Source: Actinomycetota bacterium (GTDB taxonomy: Bacteria; Actinomycetota; Actinomycetes; Actinomycetales; Microbacteriaceae). From it: a DNA stretch of 8,579 nt. Below the pieces are notes generated by a model, which worked only from the letters and a program-made list of their open reading frames with translations, searched no databases and had not been told where the DNA came from. Within the stretch, counting starts at the first letter, position 1. Each line of letters begins with the position of its first letter. The stretch is taken from assembly GCA_016870695.1 (NCBI GenBank), contig VGAV01000079.1, positions 1 through 8,579 of the forward strand. Direction: 5' to 3'. The position numbers and the translations under genes are program-made. Of this stretch, positions 1-5,203 are shown piece after piece.

Positions 1-49
1 CGCAGATGTACGCGCGAGGCCCCCCGCGGCGTACATCTGCGACAAGTCA
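1..49. repeat. Palindromic repeat, copy 1 (cut by window edge)
   Basis: Perfect 13-bp inverted repeat CGCAGATGTACGC (1-13) / GCGTACATCTGCG (29-41) around a 15-base GC-rich loop, followed by ACAAGTCA (42-49), which matches the outer arm of copy 2. The left outer arm lies beyond base 1. It lies inside the open mvaB reading frame. No T-run is adjacent, so it is not a canonical intrinsic terminator, although a strong RNA hairpin is expected from either strand. Confidence 0.9.
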
Positions 50-1056
50 GCGTCTTCCAATGGGGCATCCTCGGAGCGCTGACTTGGCGCAGATGTACGC
101 GCAGGAGCCCCCGCGGCGTGCATTTGCGACAAGTCACGGCTTTCCCGCGGGGCAGCGGCGGCGGCGGGGCGGGTGAGGGCGGCGGCGACGCGGGAGGCGT
201 GGGGCCGGCCGCGCCTCTCCGCGAGCCACGCGCTCGTGCGGGCGAGGGCGCCCACGTCGAGTCCGGTGCGGATGCCGAGGCCCTCGAGCATCCACACGAG
301 GTCCTCGGTCGCGAGGTTGCCGGTGGCGCCCGGGGCGTAGGGGCAGCGGCCGAGCCCGCCGACGGACGCGTCGAACTCCGTCACCCCGGCGCGGAGTCCG
401 GCGAGCACGTTCGCGAGGGCCTGGCCGTACGTGTCGTGCAGGTGGAGGGCGAGCGCCGCGCGGGGCACGCCGGCGGCGACCGCGTCGATGACGGCATCCA
501 CGTGCCCGGCGGTCGCGACGCCGATGGTGTCGCCGAGGGCCACCGTTCGGCATCCCGCGTCGTGCAGCGCCGCGGCGGCCGCGCGGACCGCGGCGATGTC
601 GACGTCGCCCTCCCACGGGTCGCCGAAGGCCATGGAGACGTAGCCGCGCACGGCCAGCCCCGCCGCGACGGCCTCCGTGGCCACCGCACGGGCGCGCTCG
701 ATCGCCCCGTCCCGGTCGGTGTTGAGGTTGGCCCGGGCGAACGACTCGGTCGCGCTGACGACCACCGACACCTCGCGGAACCCCGCGCCGACCGCGTCGT
801 CGAGTCCGCGGCGGTTGGGGACGAGGGCGACGGCGCGAGCGCCGGGAGGGGGAGCGAGGGATGCCGCCACGCTCGACGCGTCCGCCAGCTGCGGCACCCA
901 CGACGGGGGCACGAAGCTCGTGACCTCCAGCGCGCGGACCCCGGCGGCGTACAGCCGGGCGCACAGCTGCGCCTTGACGGCCGTGGGGACGACGTCGGTC
1001 TCGGCCTGGAGGCCGTCGCGCGGACCGACCTCGAAGACGGTGACCTCGGCCGGCAT
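1..1056 (-). CDS. mvaB: Hydroxymethylglutaryl-CoA lyase, 3' end open at window edge
   Basis: Cleaves HMG-CoA to acetoacetate and acetyl-CoA in the cytoplasm, the second step of mevalonate breakdown (also the last step of leucine degradation in other contexts). Read from ATG 1056 it begins MPAEVTVFEVGPRDGLQ, the usual bacterial N terminus. TIM-barrel residues known from human HMGCL are all present with a constant offset of 28: R13-D14, E44 (LEVTSFVPP), D176 (GDTIG), H205 and H207 (HLHDTYGQALAN), C238 and N247 (GLGRCPYAPGATGN). The family signature has Gly-to-Arg just before the catalytic Cys. The ATG is preceded by GAGGGAAGGG. An upstream in-frame GTG at 1107 overlaps the mvaA stop (GTGA) but has no visible Shine-Dalgarno, so I prefer 1056; the alternative adds 17 residues. 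The catalytic domain is finished by about residue 295. The frame then continues 50 residues through two palindromic repeats without a stop to base 1. Family members are near 300 residues, so this tail is abnormal and the true stop is off-window. Identity is very secure; both ends are less so. Confidence 0.9.
   Translation of the reverse strand, partial: MPAEVTVFEVGPRDGLQAETDVVPTAVKAQLCARLYAAGVRALEVTSFVPPSWVPQLADASSVAASLAPPPGARAVALVPNRRGLDDAVGAGFREVSVVVSATESFARANLNTDRDGAIERARAVATEAVAAGLAVRGYVSMAFGDPWEGDVDIAAVRAAAAALHDAGCRTVALGDTIGVATAGHVDAVIDAVAAGVPRAALALHLHDTYGQALANVLAGLRAGVTEFDASVGGLGRCPYAPGATGNLATEDLVWMLEGLGIRTGLDVGALARTSAWLAERRGRPHASRVAAALTRPAAAAAPRESRDLSQMHAAGAPARTSAPSQRSEDAPLEDADLSQMYAAGGLARTSA
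43..86. repeat. Inverted repeat linking the two palindromes
   Basis: An exact 10-bp inverted repeat, CAAGTCAGCG (43-52) and CGCTGACTTG (77-86), flanks a 24-base spacer. The right tail of copy 1 can therefore pair with the left tail of copy 2, giving an alternative, larger fold that competes with the individual hairpins. Confidence 0.8.
80..136. repeat. Palindromic repeat, copy 2 (complete, 57 bp)
   Basis: Two 21-bp arms (80-100 and 116-136) pair with three mismatches around a 15-base loop at 101-115. The arms begin TGACTTGGCGCAGATG and end GCGACAAGTCA. It repeats copy 1 with an 87-bp period (29 codons) and a few base changes, two of which (GTGCATTTG versus GTACATCTG) weaken the right arm. 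Both copies are read in the same mvaB frame, giving a recurring DLSQM-x-AAG...ARTSA peptide. This may be a REP-like intergenic element; its function is not known to me. Confidence 0.9.
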
Positions 1057-1058
1057 CC

Positions 1059-1066
1059 CTTCCCTC
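1059..1066 (-). promoter_or_regulatory. Ribosome binding site deciding the mvaB start
   Basis: On the minus strand GAGGGAAGGG lies directly before ATG 1056, with GAGG six bases upstream of the start. The competing GTG at 1107 is preceded by a GC-rich stretch with no purine-rich Shine-Dalgarno and would have to rely on coupling to the mvaA stop. This, together with the family-typical N terminus, supports translation from 1056. Confidence 0.55.
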
Positions 1067-1103
1067 GGGACGACCACGGGGCGGGACCGCGGCGCGGGAG
1101 CGC

Positions 1104-2384
1104 TCACTGCGGCACCCGGGCGGCGCGGACCTCGGCGAGAACGTCGCGGGCGTGCTCCACGCGGATGCGGCCGTCCGCGACGATGCGCGCCGCGACCTCG
1201 CCGATCTCGTCGACGGCGGCGCCCGCGCTGGCCGCGATCGTGCGGGCGTGCAGGGTCATGTGCCCGCGCTGGATGCCCTCGGCGGCGAGCGCCCGGCACG
1301 CCGCGAGGTTCTGGGCGAGGCCGACGGCGGCGACCGTCGCGGCGAGCTCCCGCGCGGTGGTCACGCCGAGCAGGCGGACCGCGGCCTGCGCGGCCGGGTG
1401 CGCCCGTGTCGCGCCGCCGACGAGACCGACCGCGAGGGGCACCTCGATGGTGCCGACGATGTCGCCGGCGGCATCCCTCTCGAACCGGGAGAGCGAACGG
1501 TAGAGCCCGGAGCGGGCGGCGTGGGAGTGGCAGCCGGCCTCGACGGCGCGCGTGTCGTTGCCGGTGGCGAGCACGACGGCGGTGATGCCGTTCATGATGC
1601 CCTTGTTGTGGGTCGCCGCGCGGTACGGGTCCGCCTCGGCGAAGGCGCTGGCCGCCTCGATGTCGGCGGCGACCTGCGCGCCGCCGAGGAGGTCCGCGGG
1701 GAAGACCGCCCGCGCGCGGGTCAGGCGCAGGTCGGCCTTGTTCGTGAGGATCCGCAGCAGCGTGCGGGCCCGGGCGATCTCGGCGACGCGCGGGGCGATC
1801 GCCTCCGCCATGGTGTTGACCGCGTTGGCGCCCATGGCATCCCGGACGTCGACGTGCAGGTGCAGGACGACCTGGGTGCCGGTCCGCGTGGCGAGCGTGT
1901 GGACGGAGACGTCCCGCGCCCCGCCGCCGAACGAGACAAGCACCGGGTCCTGGGCGTCGGCGAGGGCAAGCAGTTCGTCGCGCGCCTCGAGGAGACGCAG
2001 GCGCGTCCCCTCGGGGTCGACGGCATCCAGGATCTGGATCTGCGCCATCATCACGTCGCCGGTGGACGAGGTCGAGAATCCTCCCGTCGCGCGGGCGATC
2101 CGCGCCGCGTTGGAGGCCGCGGCGACGACGGACGGCTCCTCGGTCGCCATGGGCACGATGCGGTCCACGCCGTCGACGGTGAAGTTGGTGGCCGCCCCGA
2201 CGGGCACGCCGATCATGCCGATGACGTTCTCGACCATGTGGTCGGCCCGGGCGACGGTGAGACCGTCCTCGGGGTCGAGCGCGGCGAGGGCGTCGGGGTC
2301 GACTCCGGCGGCGTCGGCGACGAGGCGGCGCCGATCTTGCGGGGCGTGGTCGCGGAGTCCGGGCAGGCGGCTGGTGGTCGACAC
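1104..2384 (-). CDS. mvaA: Class II (NAD-type) hydroxymethylglutaryl-CoA reductase
   Basis: Catalyses the NAD-linked interconversion of mevalonate and HMG-CoA; beside an HMG-CoA lyase the physiological direction is probably oxidation of mevalonate with CoA to HMG-CoA. The 426-residue product matches the length of Pseudomonas mevalonii MvaA (428) and starts similarly (MSTTSRLPGLRD). Visible landmarks are ENVIG (53-57), the catalytic Glu in TEEPSVVAAAS (E83), SFGGGARD (151-158), DAMGANAVNTM (182-192), HNKGIMNG with catalytic K261, GNDTRAVEAG with D277, and AQNLAACRALAAEGIQRGH ending in flap histidine H375. D146, the aspartate that sets NAD(H) preference in the P. mevalonii enzyme, is at the same position here. 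The GTG start at 2384 is preceded by AGGAGGAG about 5-7 bases upstream. An open extension to 2543 crosses into the regulator gene and is unsupported. The stop overlaps an upstream GTG of mvaB, so the two genes are cotranscribed and possibly coupled. A biosynthetic role is unlikely because no HMG-CoA synthase or mevalonate kinase is nearby. Confidence 0.96.
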   Translation of the reverse strand: MSTTSRLPGLRDHAPQDRRRLVADAAGVDPDALAALDPEDGLTVARADHMVENVIGMIGVPVGAATNFTVDGVDRIVPMATEEPSVVAAASNAARIARATGGFSTSSTGDVMMAQIQILDAVDPEGTRLRLLEARDELLALADAQDPVLVSFGGGARDVSVHTLATRTGTQVVLHLHVDVRDAMGANAVNTMAEAIAPRVAEIARARTLLRILTNKADLRLTRARAVFPADLLGGAQVAADIEAASAFAEADPYRAATHNKGIMNGITAVVLATGNDTRAVEAGCHSHAARSGLYRSLSRFERDAAGDIVGTIEVPLAVGLVGGATRAHPAAQAAVRLLGVTTARELAATVAAVGLAQNLAACRALAAEGIQRGHMTLHARTIAASAGAAVDEIGEVAARIVADGRIRVEHARDVLAEVRAARVPQ

Positions 2385-2433
2385 GGGGGCTCCTCCTCGA
2401 GCGGGGCGCCGCGCGCGTCGCGGCCCCGGTTCG

Positions 2434-2467
2434 AGGCTAGGAAGGGCGTGAGCGGACGGACACGGAC
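2434..2467 (-). promoter_or_regulatory. Possible mvaAB promoter and operator in the 118-bp gap
   Basis: The gap 2385-2502 between the regulator stop and the mvaA start is the only long intergenic space inside the cluster. On the minus strand it holds TAGCCT (2439-2434), a good actinobacterial TAnnnT -10 match, with a poor -35 (TGTCCG, 2462-2457) 17 bases upstream. A weak -35 fits an activator-dependent promoter. Overlapping the -35, the plus strand has three CGGAC units (2453, 2457 and 2463) that could be a regulator contact site. No T-run terminator follows the regulator gene, so read-through from upstream is also possible. This is inference from short matches. Confidence 0.28.
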
Positions 2468-2502
2468 GCAGAGCACACCGGATGCCGCCCGCGATGTGCC
2501 GG

Positions 2503-4326
2503 TCACCCATCGCGCTGCCCCGCGAGCCGGTCCCGCAGCTCATCGAGGCGCACCGCCGTGGACAGCCGGAAGAAGCGCTCGTCCTCCCGCCAGCCGTCCT
2601 CCAGCAGACGGTCCAGCTTCTCGAGCCGCTGCAGGATCGTGTTGGTGTGGAAGGTGAGCGCGCGGGCCGTGCGCGTGGGGCTGGCGCCGTTCCGCACGAA
2701 CGCGCGCAGCGTCGTCAGGAGGTCGCTGCCGCGCTCCGCGTCGTGGCCGCGGACCGCGCCGAGGGCTCCGTCGAGGAACGCGGAGAGTGCCCGCCGGTCC
2801 GATGTCAGCGTGGCCGCGTAAGGCGCCAGGTCGTCGGCGGGCACGAGCGTGTCGGTCAGATCCAGCGCGCGGGCCAGGCCCGCGGCCGCACGGACGTCCG
2901 CGGTCGCCCGGACGGGGTCGCGGTCGGCGCCGCCGGTGGTCACGGCCAGCACCGGGACGTCGAGGGCGGCGCGGACACGACGGCGCACGGCCGCGTCCGA
3001 CGGCGCGTCGTGGAGGGCGAGCACGAGGCCGTCGAGCTCGGCGACCAGCGCCCCCTCCCCCAGCTCGCGGGCGATCACGCGCGCGGCCTCCGCCCGTCCG
3101 AGGCGATCGACGTCGAACGCGGTGGCCGCGCGCAGACGGCCGAGGTCGACACCGGACCTCCGCAGGGCGTCGGCGACGTCGGCGCGCCGCGCCGGGGCCG
3201 CGGTCATGAGCTCGACGAGCAGGTCCGCCCGCCGGCGGTGATCCGCGGCGGCCACCGCCTCCTCCGACAGCGCCAGCAGGGCCGTCACCTGACCGGCACG
3301 CTCGACGGTGCGCAGATCCACGTCGTCGAGCTCGCGTGCGGACGCCCCCACGACGATGGCGCCGAACGAGCGCGGACCGGCCGCGACGGCGCTGACGAGG
3401 GCGGCATCCGGGGTCCGCACCGCCCGCCCGTCGGCCCTGCTTCGCACGACGGCCGCCCGCACGGCGGGGGCGGCGGTGTCGGGCGGCCGGTCGCCCTCGC
3501 TCGCACGGACGGCGCCGTCGGCGTCGACGATGACGACCGGGGCCTCGAGCCCCGCCGCGAGCGTCCGCGCCACCGGGGCCAGACCGCCGCCGGCCAGAAC
3601 GGCGTCCACGAGCTCGCGGTGGACGCGATTGGCCCGGTCGCGGGCGGCGACGTGCGCGGTCAGCGCGGCCGCCGCGGCGCGGGCGCGCTCCGCCTGGAGC
3701 TCGGCGTCGGCGAGGGCCGCGGCGGTCTGCAGCACGACCGACGCGTGGTCGGCCAGCGCCGCGAGGAGCGCGATGTCGTCGGGGGTGAAGGTGCGCTCGC
3801 GGCGCATCGCCACGAACAGCACGCCCAGCACGCGGACCTCCGAGAGCAGGGGCACGCCGAGCATCGACACGATCCCCTCGGCGGCCACCGCGTCGTCGAT
3901 GCCGGACGTGTGCCGGTCCGCCGCGACACTGTCGTACCGGCGCACCGCGCGGGGCAGACGGGACTCGGCGATGGCGCTGACGAGACCGCGCCCGCGGGGC
4001 ACGACGAGGTCGCGGAGCGCCCCGGAGACGACCCCGCGGGTCTGACGCACCCGCAGCGTGCCGTCGCCGTCGTCGAACTCCGACAGATACGCCACGTCGG
4101 CCGCGAGGAGTTCCTGCGCGCGCTCGACCAGCCGCTCCAGCACGGCGTCGGCGTCGCGGACGGCGGCCAGCTCGCGGGCGCTGGCGAAGAGGGCCGCCAG
4201 CTCCCCGGCGCGCCGGCGGAGCGCGGCGGTGTCGTCGGGCCGGCGGAGCGCGGCGGTGTCGTCGGGCCGGCGGAGCGCGGCAGTGTCATCCCCGTCAGCG
4301 GGCGGCGGGGACACGGCCGAGCTCAC
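2503..4326 (-). CDS. GAF-domain PucR/CdaR-family transcriptional regulator
   Basis: Probable DNA-binding regulator of the cluster, 607 residues from GTG 4326. The order is: a low-complexity N terminus with three DDTAALRRP-type nonapeptides (13-39); a GAF sensor domain (about 50-200, including LGVPLLSEVRVLGVLFVAM); an alanine-rich helical linker (about 200-240); a second sensor-like segment (about 245-360); a CdaR-type central GGDEF-like region (about 370-500); and a C-terminal PucR helix-turn-helix (536-575, FVRNGASPTRTARALTFHTNTILQRLEKL). PucR/CdaR proteins commonly activate nearby catabolic genes in response to a substrate. Its place between the importer and mvaAB makes mevalonate or HMG-CoA candidate effectors, but the ligand is inference. 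I chose GTG 4326 because it overlaps the stop of a short upstream frame (GTGA). GTG 4365 is also open but would add a very Arg-rich, implausible N terminus and lie across that short frame. Family assignment is strong; exact start and target genes are less certain. Confidence 0.88.
   Translation of the reverse strand: MSSAVSPPPADGDDTAALRRPDDTAALRRPDDTAALRRRAGELAALFASARELAAVRDADAVLERLVERAQELLAADVAYLSEFDDGDGTLRVRQTRGVVSGALRDLVVPRGRGLVSAIAESRLPRAVRRYDSVAADRHTSGIDDAVAAEGIVSMLGVPLLSEVRVLGVLFVAMRRERTFTPDDIALLAALADHASVVLQTAAALADAELQAERARAAAAALTAHVAARDRANRVHRELVDAVLAGGGLAPVARTLAAGLEAPVVIVDADGAVRASEGDRPPDTAAPAVRAAVVRSRADGRAVRTPDAALVSAVAAGPRSFGAIVVGASARELDDVDLRTVERAGQVTALLALSEEAVAAADHRRRADLLVELMTAAPARRADVADALRRSGVDLGRLRAATAFDVDRLGRAEAARVIARELGEGALVAELDGLVLALHDAPSDAAVRRRVRAALDVPVLAVTTGGADRDPVRATADVRAAAGLARALDLTDTLVPADDLAPYAATLTSDRRALSAFLDGALGAVRGHDAERGSDLLTTLRAFVRNGASPTRTARALTFHTNTILQRLEKLDRLLEDGWREDERFFRLSTAVRLDELRDRLAGQRDG
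4212..4292 (-). repeat. 27-bp tandem repeat, three units, in the regulator gene
   Basis: Three adjacent 27-bp units start at 4212, 4239 and 4266. The first two are identical (GCCGGCGGAGCGCGGCGGTG followed by TCGTCGG on the plus strand); the third is diverged near its end (CAGTGTCATCCC). Being a multiple of three, each unit encodes nine residues (DDTAALRRP) near the N terminus of the regulator. Copy-number change would alter the length of this segment without breaking the frame. Confidence 0.9.
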
Positions 4327-4403
4327 GTCCGCGCGACGGCGCCGGCCACGACGGCGGCGCCGCACACCGCGGCCATGAGGACCGCGACGGTCGTGTCGTC
4401 CAC
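4323..4403 (-). CDS. Possible 26-residue hydrophobic peptide coupled to the regulator
   Basis: A short frame begins at GTG 4403, five bases after GGGGGAGGG, and its TGA overlaps the regulator GTG in a GTGA junction. It encodes VDDTTVAVLMAAVCGAA followed by VVAGAVART: a short acidic start, about 20 hydrophobic residues with one Cys, and a basic end, the profile of a single membrane helix. It lies 29 bp after the DppF-type ATPase gene. It may be a true small membrane protein (for example an accessory of the importer or a tether near the regulator) or only a leader that sets regulator translation by coupling. I do not recognise a family. The evidence is the ribosome binding site, the overlap and the composition; a frame this short can arise by chance in GC-rich DNA. 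Confidence 0.4.
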   Translation of the reverse strand: MDDTTVAVLMAAVCGAAVVAGAVART

Positions 4404-4432
4404 GGCATCCCTCCCCCGCCCGTGCCGGCGGC

Positions 4433-5203
4433 TCACCCGTCCGCCATCCGGACGCCGAGGACGGGCACGGCGTCGAGGAGGTCCCACGTGTACTGCGCCG
4501 CAGGGGCGTCGAGCAGCTGCTCCGTCGGTCCGGACTCGACGATGCGGCCGTGGCGCATCACCGCGATCTCGTCGCTGACGTAGCGGACGACGGCGAGGTT
4601 GTGCGAGATGAAGAGCATCGACAGGCCCAGCCGCTCCTGCAGCTCCCGCAGCAGGTTGAGGACCGCGCCCTGCACCGACACGTCCAGCGCGCTCGTCACC
4701 TCGTCGGCGATGAGGACGGACGGCTCCCCCGCCAGCGCCCGGGCGATCGTGATGCGCTGCCGCTGGCCGCCGGAGAACGCCGCGGGCAGCTCCCCCGCCC
4801 GGTCGGGATCGAGGTGGACGAGGTCGAGCAGCTCCCGCACCCGCGCGACGCGGGCGTCCCGCGACCAGGACCGGCCCGTGGCCCGCAGCGCCTCCGCGAT
4901 GGAGTCGCCGATGCTCATCCGCGGGTCCAGCGCCGAGAACGGGTCCTGGAACACCAGCTGCAGGCTCCGGCGGGCGCCGCGCGCCGCCGCGCCGCGCCCC
5001 GAGGCGGGGATCCCGCCGACGCGGATCTCGCCGCCGGCGAGCGGGACGAGACCCACCGCGGCGGCCGCGATGGTGCTCTTGCCGGAACCGGACTCGCCGA
5101 CCAGGCCGAGGGTCCGTCCCGCCGGCACCGCGAGCGAGACGTCGTCGACGACGGTGGTCCGGCCGTAGCGGACGGACAGGCGGTCGATCTCGAGGGCGTT
5201 CAC
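4433..5203 (-). CDS. Dpp/Opp-type ABC transporter ATP-binding protein (DppF-like)
   Basis: Second nucleotide-binding subunit of the importer, hydrolysing ATP on the cytoplasmic face to drive solute uptake. The 256-residue product contains Walker A GESGSGKST (36-44), Q-loop VFQDP (Q86), signature FSGGQRQR (143-150), Walker B VLIADE (163-168), SALD D-loop (171-174) and H-loop SHN (H201). It is shorter than most DppF/OppF proteins (about 300-330) and lacks most of the usual C-terminal oligopeptide-transporter extension, retaining only the start (YTWDLLDAVPVL). GTG 5203 overlaps the TGA of the permease-ATPase fusion by four bases, implying translational coupling, and it should pair with the ATPase half of that fusion. 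A much longer upstream open frame to 7414 is the shadow of the neighbouring genes. Family is very secure; the substrate cannot be read from this subunit. Confidence 0.95.
   Translation of the reverse strand: MNALEIDRLSVRYGRTTVVDDVSLAVPAGRTLGLVGESGSGKSTIAAAAVGLVPLAGGEIRVGGIPASGRGAAARGARRSLQLVFQDPFSALDPRMSIGDSIAEALRATGRSWSRDARVARVRELLDLVHLDPDRAGELPAAFSGGQRQRITIARALAGEPSVLIADEVTSALDVSVQGAVLNLLRELQERLGLSMLFISHNLAVVRYVSDEIAVMRHGRIVESGPTEQLLDAPAAQYTWDLLDAVPVLGVRMADG

Noticed and set aside
1..136. CRISPR array or intrinsic terminator
   Set aside because: Only two long palindromic units are seen, one spacer-like interval, no cas genes, and no T-run after the hairpins; a dispersed palindromic repeat explains it better.
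134..964. Minus-strand open frame within mvaB in another phase
   Set aside because: Product is an Arg-rich low-complexity string, while the overlapping mvaB frame carries every HMG-CoA lyase catalytic residue.
118..1503. Long plus-strand open frame opposite mvaA and mvaB
   Set aside because: Low-complexity Arg/Gly/Ala/Asp-rich product with no domain; it is the antisense shadow of two confidently identified genes in GC-rich DNA.
1104..2384. Biosynthetic mevalonate pathway for isoprenoids
   Set aside because: The adjacent gene is a lyase that destroys HMG-CoA, and no HMG-CoA synthase, mevalonate kinase, decarboxylase or IPP isomerase gene is present.
4327..4365. Earlier GTG start of the regulator at 4365
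   Set aside because: Adds an implausible Arg-run N terminus with no ribosome site and overlaps the short hydrophobic frame; GTG 4326 is better supported, though not proven.
2482..4578. 698-residue plus-strand open frame opposite the regulator
   Set aside because: Composition is that of an antisense shadow, with no recognisable domain; the minus strand encodes a coherent GAF/PucR protein.
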